Assembly: GCA_013076295.1 (NCBI GenBank)
Contig: RQOL01000374.1
Coordinates: 3,648,743 to 3,712,742, forward strand
DNA: 64,000 nucleotides
Direction: 5' to 3'
Origin: Sanderia malayensis
Lineage: Eukaryota; Cnidaria; Scyphozoa; Semaeostomeae; Pelagiidae
Shown: positions 1-10,391 of the stretch, in pieces
Layout: every line of letters starts with the position of its first letter
How positions within the stretch are numbered: the stretch's first letter is position 1
Notes under the pieces: generated by a model
What the model was told of the DNA's origin: nothing
Seen by the model: the letters and a program-made list of their open reading frames with translations, nothing else
Database searches by the model: none
Position numbers and translations under genes: made by a program

Positions 1-229
1 ACCGAAAAAGCCACCGATCGCCTTCGCCGCCTCCAGCACAGAAACGGTGCGCAGCAAGATGACTAGACTTTGATATTTTAAACATTTCTACATATGTGTT
101 TGCTTTACCTGTCATTATCACCGCTTTGCGTGTTTACTCATGGTATGACTTCCTTCGCCATTCTTCTCACCCTGACGGGTGTTTAATGGGATTACCTTTG
201 TTTTCGATATTGGCTTGGCATCTGGGTCC

Positions 230-1757
230 CCCGCGCAGCCGCACGCAATTGCCAGTCCGCTTTAAAACAATCAGCGATTATTGATGCTTACAGTGTGGAG
301 GAGATTTCTCACATCACTATGGCAGGTCGATTTGTCACACCCCCTGGCCGTCCTTGATTACCAGTCGATTCGGGGTGATCCCCAAATCTACGCCTGGCAA
401 ATGGCGCTTAATAACAGACTTGTCCTTCCCACCTCGACACAGTGTTAATGATTGCATCCCGCACAGCAATGCGTCAGTATCATACTCAGGCATCCCAGAC
501 GCGGTTTCTAAAATAATGTCACTCGGCAAGGGGGACTAATGGCCAAATTTGACATCAGAAGGGTGTAGCGTTCACTTCCCAAACGTCGTTACTTAGGCAT
601 GTGCTGGCAGGGCTATTATTTCGTGGATCTTACCCTTCCATTTGGCCTGCGTTCGGCCCCTCAAATATTCACCCGCTTTGCTGACGTGTTGCAAGCAATT
701 TTTCAGCAGCACGGAAGCTCTGCCCCAATCCAGCATTATCTAGACGATTTTCTTGTGGTTGGTCAGCCAGGCACGGGGGACTGTGCGGACACACTTCAGC
801 ACTGCTTTCAAGTTTGTTCTCAGCTGGGAGTGCCCCTTGCGGAGGAAAAAACAAAGGCCCGGCCACCGAAATTTCCTTTTTGGGATTTATTCTTAATTCA
901 GAAACACTCGAGCTGCGTTTACCGGACGATAAAGTCGAAAAAATCAAGCGCCACCTCAAAAAGTGGAAAGGAAAATCTCGGGCAATGAAGCGTGAATTTT
1001 TATCTCTGATTGGCACTTTGCAGCATTGTTTCCAGACTCTTGTTTTAGGCCGGCCATTCTTGCACCACTTGATCGGCAGGGCGAGTTTGGTGCCGGATTT
1101 ACACCATCATGTCCACTTAACAGTTTGGGAACGTGATGACATAGGTTGGTGGGATACCCTTCTGTCCCAATGGAACGGCCGATATTTATTTTTATATCGG
1201 AGCTAGTCAGAGGCGCCGACTATTAGAGCAACGTCCCACGCCGCAGGGAGCAAGGGCTTTGCAGCCATTTTTGAAAACGAATGGTTTGCAGCCGCTTGGC
1301 CTCTTAACCTTAACCCCCTGAATATTGCAATCAAAGAACTGATTCCCATTGTTTTGGCGGCTCACCTTTGGGGAAACTCTTGGCAACGTAAGCAGGTAGT
1401 ATTTCGATGTGACAACAAGGCTGTGGTGCAATGCCTACAACAGGGAACGTGCAAAGAACGGTATCTGGCCTACGTGTTGCGGGAACTCTCCATTCTCGCT
1501 ATTACAAAACATTTTACGTTCACCTCGGTACATATAGCGGGGCGCAATAATGTCCGCTGATGCGCTGATGCCCTCTCTCGCTTCGATTTGCAGACGTTTC
1601 TAACGAGCATGCCAGATGCAGATCGAGATCCGCAGGTCATCCCTCAAGGCTATCTGAACTTATTGTTGTTTCCGCCTTGGATCAAGGCTGGCAAAATTTA
1701 ATGGCAAACTCTCTCACAACTAATACCCAGAAGACGTACGCATCTGCGCAAAAACAG
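230..1757 (+). pseudogene. DIRS-like retroelement reverse transcriptase-RNase H remnant
   Basis: Decayed pol region of a DIRS-type retroelement. The RT part shows SRFGVIPKSTPGKWRLI and HSVNDC (about 360-460), then PFGLRSAPQIF and the catalytic box YLDDFLVVG (about 735-765), then the connection region FLGFILNSE (about 880-900). RNase H follows: KELIPIVLAAHLWG, a CDNKAVV motif (about 1408) and ADALSRF (about 1560). The reading frame shifts several times and has stops near 540, 1206 and 1557, so no full polyprotein is made. After RNase H, TNTQKTYASAQKQ (about 1719-1757) looks like the start of the tyrosine recombinase that DIRS elements carry instead of an integrase. It is cut exactly where repeat A begins. 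A Gypsy origin is less likely because the RT-RH-recombinase order and the RH sequence are DIRS-like. Confidence 0.8.
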
Positions 1758-2525
1758 TCTAATATATATATTCTGTGATGTCATGTGACGACGCACTTTC
1801 CCTGCCAAAAACAATGGATTCGACCCGAAACAATAGGTCGAACGCCCAAAAACAATGGGCCGAAACGGCGAACCGTGTGATCACAAAGGCTTTTTTGGAT
1901 GTGGCTATATGGCAGTGAAATTCACACTGAATGTTTAGTTTATTATTTTAACCAGGGTAATGGATTTTGTTTTTCGATTTTCTTCCTAATTATTGAATTA
2001 TTCCATTAATTATTCTGCTAATTGTGCTATCACGAAAAAACTACGGTTTACGCTGGCGAAACTTCCAAATTCGCGTCGCAAACTCCATTTTCGAACAAAG
2101 TGTTCGCTCTTCACGTGACCCGTTTCGCCTTTTTCTGCAATTTGATTGGCTCTTTTGGCGCGACCCACGTGCGTTGTCGATCGTTTTTCGCCATCGGTTG
2201 CAGCAGGTACTTTACTTCTGGAGAAGAGGACGCGTGTTTTTGTTTTGCACACAAAGGGGCCTTTCAAAGTGTTTTACCACCTGAATTATCTTTGCAAAAA
2301 ACTACTATTTATTTCAAAGACCCTGGAGAGTTGCAGAAGACAATAAAAACACAGGTGATAGCTTTGTTTTGTATTTTAAGTTGAAATAGTTGTTGTTTTT
2401 GCAGTAAGCATTGCTTCGGCATGCTTGCAACGCTTAGGCCCAATGAAGACAAAGTCAAAGTTATGAATTTTTCAGGCGCTAATTGCACGATTTTCCTCAT
2501 TTTAACTTTCGCAAAGTGTTTGTAT
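1758..2525 (+). repeat. Repeat A, copy 1 (core)
   Basis: First of five copies of a dispersed ~0.7-0.75 kb core. It starts TCTAATATATATATTC, then has three spaced AACAAT[A/G]G words separated by CGACC/CGAAC words, a CACGTGAC E-box-like palindrome, and a block around CTATCACGAAAAAACTACGG. The other copies are at 11766-12504 (inverted), 23413-24200 (direct), 29851-30572 (inverted) and 60343-61030 (direct). No convincing coding frame is kept between copies, so this looks like a non-autonomous element. In copies 1-4 the core's far end runs into a TATAGTAGGTATG-type microsatellite, which suggests the microsatellite belongs to the element. Confidence 0.8.
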
Positions 2526-3116
2526 GTTTGTATAGTAGGTATAGTATGTATAGTATGTTTTTTAGTAGGTATAGTAGGTATAGTATGTTTGTAAAGTAGG
2601 TATAGTAGGTATAGTATGTTTTTATAGTAGGTATAGTATGTTTTTATAGTAAGTATAGTATGTTTGTATTGTAGGTATATATATAGTATGTGTAGTATGT
2701 TTTTATAGTAGGTATAGTAGGTATAGTATGTTTTTATAGTAGGTATAGTATAGTAAGTATAGTATGTTTGTATAATAGGTATAGTAGGTATAGTATGTTT
2801 GTATAGTAGGTATATAGTAGGTTTATATGTAGGTATGTATGTATGTATATAGTTATGTATGTATGTATGTATGGGCATGAGCGAGAGCGAATGCGGCGCG
2901 CAAAGCGCGCCAACCAGATTAAGCTTTTCTTACTTGACGGCCTCCGGGGAGGGAGCAAAGCGACCGAACCCGGCCCATGTATGTATGTATGTATGTATGT
3001 ATGCATGTATGTATGTATGTATGTATGTATGTATGTATGTATGTATGTATGTATGTAGGTATGTATGTATGTATGTATGTATGTATGTATGTATGTATGT
3101 AGGTATGTATGTATGT
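2526..3116. repeat. TATAGTAGGTA / TATG microsatellite with embedded GC-rich block
   Basis: Degenerate repeats of GTATAGTAGGTATAGTATGT grade into pure (TATG)n near 2830-2870 and 2980-3116. A GC-rich block at about 2873-2978 interrupts them. It reads GCATGAGCGAGAGCGAATGC, then GGCGCGCAAAGCGCGCC, then a purine-rich GGAGGGAGCAAAGCGACCG. The same block sits in the TATG tracts at 11310-11415 (inverted) and 24989-25098. The long MYVC/YIHT-type open frames across it are translated microsatellite, not genes. Confidence 0.9.
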
Positions 3117-3510
3117 ATGGGCATGAGCGTTAACGAATGCAGTGCACAAAGTGCGCCCTATCAGCCAATGTTTCTTGATAATAGATAGACAGGCGAGCGC
3201 AGCGAGCTAACCCATTGTACGTGGGGTTGAAAGGGGCATGAGTGTAAGCGAATGCAGCGCACGAAGTGCGCCCTATCAGTCAATGTTTCTTGATAATAGA
3301 TAGACAGGCAAGCGCAGCGAGCTAACCCATTGTACGTGGGGTTTAAAGGGGCATGAGCGTGAGCGAATGCAGCGCACGAAGTGCGCCAACCACAGGCGAG
3401 CGCAGCGAGCTAACCCATTGTAAGTGGGGTTGAAAGAGGCATGCTGTTAGCGAATGCAGTGCACGAAGTGTGCCCTATCAGGCAATATTTCTTGATAATA
3501 TACAACATAT
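3117..3510. repeat. Palindrome-rich satellite, ~116 bp units
   Basis: Three to four tandem units, each starting GGGCATGAGCG and including GAATGCAGCGCACGAAGTGCGCC, then a piece reading AATGTTTCTTGATAATAGAT, then GCGAGCGCAGCGAGCTAACCC. The GCGCAC-TTC-GTGCGC portion is a perfect short hairpin. The same satellite, usually with ~86-88 bp units, recurs at 5142, 12866, 36366, 38640, 40823 and, degraded, at 43200 and 44220. The AATGTTTCTTGATAATAG piece equals the 3' end of the gene family fragment found at 36956-37144. Confidence 0.85.
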
Positions 3511-4425
3511 ATATATATTAGATATAGTATGATAGAAGATAGTATTGGATGATTATATATATATAGTAGGAAACAGTATAGTATTGCATGTTCATGTATA
3601 GTATTTTTTGGTATGTAGCATTGTATTTATATTTTTATTTTTAGTGTTGCCTTTAATAGCAAGTTCAAGCAGTTTTTTAAGTCTTTGTAGGCAATCATAT
3701 GTGCTCCAATTTGTTAATTTATTTCCATACTTTGTAGTACCCTTCGTTGATAAATACACAGAGAATGAAGAAAATGCACATTGATGATAGAATATTAAGA
3801 ACACACAACAAAGGTTCAAAGGACATGACTTGAATTTATAACTTATAGTTGTAAATTATAGTTGTAACAAAAACTGTATATCTTACAACATAAATGTACT
3901 ATTTACCTGAACATAATTTAGCAGTAGTGAAGCGTGCAACATTACATATGCTTCTCTTGAAAAGTTTTCATTTTTTGTAGTCATTTCTCATAACTAAATT
4001 TCCACTATGTGGCCACTACCACGGTGTTTCTACCCACATACTAACAATATTTACGCATTCTGTGACATTTCCAGGGGGCCTCCATTTCAGTTATCTATGT
4101 TTTATTCTACGAGGCCATCTTCACTCTGTTGCTATGGTACTCATATTCAAAATTTTCTTCACAACGCAACGCGCCAAAAATATTTCCCATCCGTTCGTCT
4201 TCGTCCATTGTCAAAAGCAGAGCCACAGTCAACACGTAAATTGTTTTCACCTCATTACCGATATTTTATACCTTTAAATATTAATAAAGACAATTACAAA
4301 TAATACCCGAATTTTTTATTACATGCATAACTATTTCCATGTATTTAATCACTCCTGATTTCTTTTACAGTCTTCCTTTAATTTTGCGATTGTCTTCCTT
4401 TTGAACCTTCCTACTGAAGAAAAAA
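3511..4425. other. AT-rich stretch, no gene seen
   Basis: Contains TA-rich tracts near 3500-3560 and a TTGTAAATTATAGTTGTAA direct repeat near 3845-3870. Short open frames here have no recognisable domain and biased composition. I see no promoter, RNA gene or transposon end that I can support. Confidence 0.6.
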
Positions 4426-4429
4426 AGAT

Positions 4430-5110
4430 TTCGGTATGTATTTTCAGTTCAATATTACTTGGATAATGAGATTCTCCTTTACTATAATGATCACCAACCA
4501 TATGTATAACTTATTACTTACCATTTCAATCACAATTAGAATCTTATTCTTTTTCCAGTATTTGCAGTTTGGCAGTTGCCTTGCTGGTTGTTTTTTATAT
4601 TGTTTAAAACATTTTCGGTACGTACTTTCAGTTCAATATTACTTGGATAATGAGATTCTCCTTTACTATTATGATCACCAACCATATGTATAACTTCTTA
4701 CTTACCATTTCAATCACAATTAGAATCTTATTCTTTTTCCAGTATTTGCAGTTTGGCAGTTGCCTTGCTGGTTGTTTTTTATTTTGTTTAAAACATTTTC
4801 GGTACGTACTTTCAGTTCAATATTACTTGGATAATGAGATTCTCCTTTACTATTATGATCATCAACCATATGTATAACTTATTACTTACCATTTCAATCA
4901 CAATTAGAATCTTATTCTTTTTTCCAGTATTTGCAGTTTGGTCTTTCATTTATATTTGTTCACATTTTGGTATGTATTTTCTTTCAAGGTCACTTACATA
5001 TGAATTCTCCATTATATTATGTCACAAAACATGTGTATAACTTACCTACTTACCATTTTTAAAGCACTATTATGTTATTCTTTTTCCAGTATTTGCAGTT
5101 TGGCAATTGT
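4430..5110 (+). repeat. Tandem repeat, ~184 bp unit, 3+ copies
   Basis: Three near-identical units (about 4430-4615, 4615-4799, 4799-4983) plus a diverged fourth. Each holds CAGTTCAATATTACTTGG, GATTCTCCTTTACTAT, CATATGTATAAC, then a pyrimidine-rich TTATTCTTTTTCCAG before TATTTGCAGTTTGGCAGTTG. The spacing of the internal ATGAGATTCTCC start is exactly 184 bp (4650 to 4834). Each unit contains a good 3' splice-site-like tract and a GGTACGTAC that could serve as a 5' site, but nothing shows splicing. The open frames across the units are a by-product of the repeat. Confidence 0.85.
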
Positions 5111-5141
5111 CCTTTGATTTTGCATCATATTATATTATTTT

Positions 5142-5376
5142 ACTAGCCGGGGGCGCTCGCGTTCGCTCGCTTCCCGGAGGGGGGCAAGTGAAAAAACTTA
5201 AGGTGGTTGGCGCACTTCGTGCGCTGCATTCGCTTACGCTCATGCCCCTTTCAACCTCACGTACAATGGGTTAGCTCGCTGCGCTCGCCTGTTGTTGCGC
5301 ACTTCGTGCGCTGCATTCGCTTCTGCTCATGCCCCTTTCAACCCCAAGTGCAATGGGTTAGCTCCCTGCGCTCGCC
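5142..5376. repeat. Palindrome-rich satellite next to the assembly gap
   Basis: Begins ACTAGCCGGGGGCGCTCGCG, then CCCGGAGG, AAGTGAAAAAACTTAA, then at least two units of GCGCACTTCGTGCGCTGCAT, CTCATGCCCCTTTCAACC and CAATGGGTTAGCTC. The left boundary word CTAG-C-GGGG followed by CGCTCGC-TTCGCTCG is shared with the blocks starting near 36366, 38640 and 40823, so it is probably a real end of the unit. The right side runs into Ns. Confidence 0.85.
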
Positions 5377-5476
5377 NNNNNNNNNNNNNNNNNNNNNNNN
5401 NNNNNNNNNNNNNNNNNNNNNNNNNNNNNNNNNNNNNNNNNNNNNNNNNNNNNNNNNNNNNNNNNNNNNNNNNNNN
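5377..5476. other. Assembly gap (100 N)
   Basis: Exactly 100 N. It lies between a satellite and a minisatellite, as expected for a scaffold join of arbitrary length at a collapsed repeat. Sequence order across it should be treated with caution. Confidence 0.99.
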
Positions 5477-6089
5477 AACTGGAGAAGAGTTGCTGCTCAA
5501 CATTGTCTTTTACCATCATTGCGTCTATATTACTAAAGAAGAGTTGCCGTTGAACATTGTTTTTTATCATTATTGGGTCTTTATTAACTGGAGAAGAGTT
5601 GCTGCTGAACATTGTCTTTTATCCTCATTGCCTCTATATTAACTGGAGAAGAGTTGCTGCTGAACATTGTCTTTTATCGTCATTGGGTCTTTATTAACTG
5701 GAGAAGAGTTGCTGCTGAACATTGTCTTTTATCGTCATTGCGTCTTTATTAACTGGAGAAGAGATGCTGCTGAACATTGTCTTTTACCATCATTGTGTCT
5801 TTATTACTGGAAAAGATCTGCTGCTGAACATTGTCTTTTATCATCATTGGGTCTTTATTAACTGCAGAAGAGTTGCTGCTGAACATTGTCTTTTATCGTC
5901 ATTGGGTCTTTATTACTGGAGAAGAGTTGCTGCTGAACATTGGCTTTTATCATCATTGGGTCTTTATTAACTGGAGAAGAGTTGCTGCTGAACATTGTCT
6001 TTTATCATCATTGGGTCTTTATTACTGGAGAAGAGTTGCTGCTGAACATTGTCTTTTATCGTCATTGCGTCTTTATTAACTGGAGAACA
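5477..6089 (+). repeat. 55 bp minisatellite, about 11 units
   Basis: Units read AACTGGAGAAGAGTTGCTGC, TGAACATTGTCTTTTAT, CATTGGGTCTTTATT, with a period of 54-55 bp. The first unit directly follows the gap, so the true array is longer. Because 55 is not a multiple of 3, the apparent TGEELLLNIVFY-type peptides change frame from unit to unit. I read this as non-coding. Confidence 0.9.
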
Positions 6090-6234
6090 TACTATACATA
6101 CTATACCTACTAAAAAACATACTATGCATACTATACCTACTATACAAACATACCATACCTACTATAAAACCATACTATACCTACACACTATAAAAACATA
6201 CTATATCCACAATACAAACATACTATACCTACAA
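6090..6234. repeat. CTACTATA-type microsatellite
   Basis: Degenerate ACATACTATACCTACTATA repeats. They are the reverse-strand counterpart of the tract that accompanies repeat A elsewhere, but no repeat A core is attached here. The first MITE is inserted at its right edge. Confidence 0.85.
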
Positions 6235-6236
6235 TA

Positions 6237-6505
6237 GGGGACAAAAGTCCTTGGGACACCTGAAAATTTCATCCCATAATGCTGTGCTTCTGCACACTTT
6301 GTTCTCTGTGAGCAGAATGCGACCCCCCACTCCCCCCAAAACAATGTTGTCTTGTGCACCAATCCTTTGTTGTCGTCAGGCCAAAAGAATTTCGGCGATA
6401 TTGAAAAACACCGCCTCTACAAACAACATTGTTATGGGGGGGAGGGGGATGAAGTATGCGTGTAAAACTTGCTAAAATCCTGGGTGTCCCACGACTTTTG
6501 TCCCC
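6237..6505 (+). mobile_element. MITE copy 1 (GGGGACAAAAGTC ends, TA target)
   Basis: A 269 bp element with terminal inverted repeats GGGGACAAAAGTCCTTGGGA and, at the right, TCCCACGACTTTTGTCCCC. A TA dinucleotide lies on each side (6235-6236 and 6506-6507), as for Tc1/mariner-type insertion. It contains GCGACCCCCCACTCCCCCC and a GGGGGGGAGGGGG run that can pair with each other. It has no coding capacity. The copy at 10874-11141 is nearly identical and in the same orientation. Confidence 0.9.
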
Positions 6506-6507
6506 TA

Positions 6508-6640
6508 CTGTCTGGTATCAAATTCTTGAAATACATCACTTATAAAGCTGGTTTTTATGTTTTCTGGGGTTTTCAAGGGCGCTGATCTCGATGAGCATGT
6601 CAAGAATTTTCTATATATTACGCATGACATCAAACTAAGT
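6508..6640 (+). repeat. Left terminal inverted repeat of the Rep/Tc1 element
   Basis: Pairs imperfectly with the reverse complement of about 10740-10871. The outermost ten bases (TGTCTGGTAT) and the block at 6560-6593 around GGGGTTTTCAAGGGCGCTGA match best. The intervening bases are diverged, so the element is not young. Confidence 0.75.
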
Positions 6641-7198
6641 GATTGTCCCATTTTTGGCCCAAATGGAGCTCTAAAGTGGTCGTGTTGTCCGATACAAATT
6701 GTTTTTTTGGTGGAAACGATTTTGGCAAAGAGAACAAGGTATTGTGAACATATTTTGAAAAAAAGGAGTCTGAAAATGTTTTAAAAGTGTCTTAAAAACG
6801 CATGTTCGTTAACTTGGAACAAAAAATGAAAACAATGCTACACGTGCACCGGAGAAAAAAGTAGAGAATATTCACATGGAAAACGAGTAAATTTTGCAAG
6901 CAAAATATTGTTTATTACCTGCATGATATAGTAATACTTGAACTATGTAATTTGATTAATTGTGGCATATCTGTCAACAGTGATTGTCCTTGAAACATGC
7001 CAGTCCTTTAAAGGTGTCTCTCAGCAAGGAGTGAAATCCTGGCAATGTCAATACCATAAGAAAACAATAGTAAAACAGCAGGCAATTTCAAATTCAAATT
7101 TATTTCACATAACATGACGGTTACAATCACTTACTGTTATCATTTTCACAACTGCATGTTCACTAGCCTTTCTACATTGTTTATACATTATTATCATA

Positions 7199-8484
7199 AT
7201 GGCATCATCATTAAATGTGGACAATGTTAGAAGGGCTTACCTAATTACTTACAGCAAGGCAGACACTGAAAGATATAACAGGAGGTCATTCAGCGATACA
7301 GTTCTTGCAGCATTCCATGCAGTCACTACAGCCATCATATTACAGTGGGCTTGCTGCATGGAAAGTCATGAGGATGGTGGTGTCCATTTCCACATGTGCG
7401 TCCTGCTGGACAAACTTCAGCGCTGGTCAAAAGTAAAGAAGCACCTACAAGAGACAAAGGACATTGTCGTACACTTCTCAGGACATCCTGGCTATCGCAC
7501 AGCATATGAATATGTCACAAAGCTAGACAGCCAAGTTCTGAGAAGTGAAGGTCATCCTACCTTGAAAGGTGCTCCAAAGACCCTGCCAGCAATGAAGAAG
7601 CGAAGCAGGACATCTGCTTCTGGTATGGATACCAAACAGAAAAGCACCAGGTTGGGTAATTTGGAAGTCTCTGATATGATAATCTCCAACGGCATTGACT
7701 GAAAGTTGCACTTCCTGGCACTGGCCAAGGAGAAGAAAACAGATGGTGACAGCAGGCTGTATGAGTTTGTCTTGAACAAAGGCGAGAAACGGATCAGTGA
7801 ACTTGTGCAGTCTGTCTGGGCAATGGAAACAGCACAGCCAACGTTGGAGAGACGTTCAATGTCAAGAATTGACCTCTTGAAGAAGGCCTACAACGAAAAG
7901 TGTGTCTGTGAAGGTGAGTGGTTGGTTTGTGCAAAGGAAATCCTTAAAAACAACAGTATCCAGCAAAGCACATTTGCTGATGCTGTTGCTAAATTACTTT
8001 CCATGGGTCGAGGAAGGGGTCGTAATATATATATTACTGGTCCAGCGAACTGCGGCAAAACATTTATTCTTGACCCCCTAAGAGTGATTTACAACACTTT
8101 TGTCTCACCTGCGACATGTTCGTATGCGTGGCTAGGGGTTGAAGAGAAAGAGGTCATTTTCTTGAATGACTTTCGTTATATGCCAACCATTTTGCCTTGG
8201 AGTGACATGCTTTTGTTAACGTTGTTCATTTTGCTGCGCCTAAAACCACTTATGCCAAGGATATCGAGTTCTCCAACGACACTCCAGTGTTTGCCACATC
8301 AAAGTCTCCCATTATTTTCATCAAAGGCTCAATCATTGATGATAAGGAGACAGAAATGATGGATATTCGTTGGAAATACTTCTCCTTTCGCCATCAGTTC
8401 AAGGCCAGTGAGCAGAAGATGGTCACTCCTTGTGGTTGTTGTTTCGCAAGACTGTTGTTGGATGGGTTGTTGGACATCGAGTGA
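7199..8484 (+). pseudogene. CRESS-DNA-type Rep (HUH endonuclease + SF3 helicase), broken
   Basis: Rolling-circle initiator of the kind found in circular Rep-encoding ssDNA viruses and their endogenous relatives. Counting from the ATG at 7199: motif I around YLITYSK (residues 14-20), acidic residue in MESHEDGG (54-61), HUH motif HFH (63-65), and motif III YVTK (105-108) with the nicking tyrosine. The helicase has Walker A GPANCGKT (8039-8062), Walker B VIFLNDFR (about 8153-8176) and a motif C-like FATSK (about 8290). An in-frame TGA at 7700-7702 separates nuclease and helicase, and a frameshift near 8210-8220 moves the helicase C-terminus to another frame. The coding quality is otherwise high, so the damage looks fairly recent. 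It may be an old viral capture or a transposon gene. No capsid gene is visible nearby. Confidence 0.85.
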
Positions 8485-8695
8485 AATAAGTGAACAATAG
8501 ACAGCCTCGTGAGCACGTATAATCGTTTTTGTTATAATTGTATTATTTTGCTGCATTACCTTTTGTTCTAATCAGTGTCCCGCTATGCATTGTATTGGTG
8601 TCTTCCCAGGCTGGGACAATTTACACAACAGTTTACACTAGGAAAAAGACAAATATTTCCATTCACATCTCGTAATAAATTTTGGAAATATGTAT

Positions 8696-8936
8696 AAAAG
8701 ATGTACACAATTTATGTACATCTTTTGAGATAATAAGTGAACATACGACCTTTTCAATTGCTGAGAAATATCCAAATAACCTTCACGGTTTACACTTCCA
8801 AGAGATTAAAAGACAAGTCATGTGACTTTCTATTCAAAGATTTTGTAAACTGTCCGATCTTTCCTTCATGTCTCTGTGAAAGTGTTAAAAAGAAACAAAT
8901 AAAAATGTGTAGATTATGTACATTAGTGATGTACAT
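8696..8936. promoter_or_regulatory. Two hairpins with ATGTACAT repeats (possible Rep target)
   Basis: A perfect hairpin has arms AAAAGATGTACA (8696-8707) and TGTACATCTTTT (8715-8726) around loop CAATTTA. A second has ATGTACAT (8916-8923), loop TAGTG, ATGTACAT (8929-8936). ATGTACATC-type words therefore recur four times just downstream of the Rep gene. CRESS replication origins pair a stem-loop with short repeated Rep-binding words, which this resembles, but no canonical nonanucleotide is in either loop. It could equally be a transcription terminator region between convergent genes. Confidence 0.35.
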
Positions 8937-9312
8937 CCTTTAAAAACATCTTCATTCCTCTCTGTGAAGGAGAACACCCTGTTTTTGATTATTTTATACT
9001 GTAAATTGTAGTGTAAATCGTAGGGATGCATACTATTTGCCGTGAGCCTGACTTCCTGGTATGACCCCTTGCACCACATGTATTTGATCCCTGGATGTCT
9101 CATTTGCAGAATACAAGTGCATTGTATTCAAAATATTAGTGGAAGCTGGACAGTGAAAACAAACAATATTTTTTGACACCTCAGTTCATTTCATTTGAAC
9201 ATACATCACGGGTTGACAACAATTTTTACCGTTTCAAATAATGTGATTTTGTGACAAATAATTTCAAGTAAATTTTTTACCCAATTCTGCAACTGTATAT
9301 ACAAAAATTTGA

Positions 9313-10391
9313 TTAATACTTAGTTCTACAACCTTTATTCTTAGAAATTATAGTTAAACGATTGTACATGCTTTGAATTGTCTTGTCTATTATATCTGTA
9401 TCATAATTAGTAATAGTATCTATAATTCTGAGTTTGAAATCATTAAAAGTCTCTCTTGTTATCCTTCTTTCCAATGCATCCTTCTTCAATTGTCTTTTAG
9501 CGTTGTGAAAAAAGTTCTCTATCGGGTTGATGTCCGGGGACCTTGGTGGAATTTTGACGACTTCTGCTCCAATGTTCTTCATTGCATCTCTTGCCATGGC
9601 ACTGTTCTGGCTTGGGTCATTGTCCTGCAAAAATAAAAGCTTCTCTTTTCCTGTTAATCTCGCTCTATCTAAAAGTACTTGGTGCAATGTCGATTCAATA
9701 AAATTAGAAAAATACCTGCCATTCATGTGGAATACTCCTCCACCAATACAGCCCCAGCACCATGGCAAATACCTACCACATAGTGACATACCCTTCCACC
9801 TGGCAGATCCTTGCTCCCCTTCGCAGTAATTTCCAGGCCTTCACCCGGCTTCCTCCATACTCTGCCTGCTGGGGACAAAGCATCCTCGTATGGATTCGAC
9901 TTATGGACGAAGGATACTGCATCCAGGTACAGCAACACATCCTCTGTCCAAAAAGCAGGGCTGGTGTCTTTCAACGCCTTCAGGGCACATGCCACCCTCT
10001 TCTTTTTGTCTTTCAGAGTCAGCAGGCCTTTCCTTCGAGGGCGAATATACTGATAGCCGGAGTTAGTAAAGACTCGGCATAAGGTCTTTTTACTTACCTC
10101 CGTGATTTCGCACTCCTTCGCCACATCCATCACATGGACATTAGGATTGCTTTCCCTCATAGTTTTAAACTTGCGAAGGAAGGGATCTTTGTCCCTGCGG
10201 CTTAGAATTTCCGCCCTGCCACTCCTTTTCTTAGGGACTTTCACTTCCGATCCCTCCTTGCAGATCCTCTCCATGCTAGACTTTGAGATCTTGCACCGTC
10301 TAGCGATCTCTCGATAGGAGAGCTTCGACTCCTGCCGAAGTAAATACACGTACGCCTTCTTTCTCTCGCTGATAACCACTTGTTTCGACAT
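9313..10391 (-). pseudogene. Tc1/mariner-type DD34E transposase, frameshifted
   Basis: Reads from the ATG at 10391 leftwards. An N-terminal paired-like DNA-binding region shows helix-turn-helix words LSYREIARRCKIS. The catalytic core has the first aspartate in YLDAVSF, the second in LQDNDPSQN, and the glutamate in SPDINPIENFF, with 34 residues between the second D and the E (DD34E). The protein shifts frame at about 9720-9740, within GAGAVLVEE; the C-terminal part continues in the other frame to the stop at 9313. Without that one indel the length (about 350 residues) is typical of the family. It converges with the Rep gene and lies inside the same terminal repeats. Confidence 0.9.

Noticed and set aside
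230..1757. Gypsy or BEL LTR retrotransposon
   Set aside because: The RT/RH sequence and the recombinase-like start right after RNase H fit DIRS, and no LTR or integrase zinc finger is visible.
2843..3188. Long open frames of MYVC or YIHT type (also at 11141-11479 and 24690-25295)
   Set aside because: They are translations of (TATG)n/(TACA)n microsatellite, open on both strands, with no start context or family.
4436..5040. Hydrophobic membrane-protein-like frames (MRFSFTIMITNHMYN type)
   Set aside because: They arise from the 184 bp tandem repeat; each frame simply spans one unit and ends in the next.
5477..6089. CRISPR-like array of 55 bp units
   Set aside because: There are no unique spacers between repeats; units are head-to-tail copies. 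The genome is eukaryotic and no cas-like gene is present.
7700..7702. Selenocysteine recoding of the TGA in Rep
   Set aside because: No SECIS-like structure was noticed, Rep proteins are not selenoproteins, and a second frameshift downstream favours simple decay.
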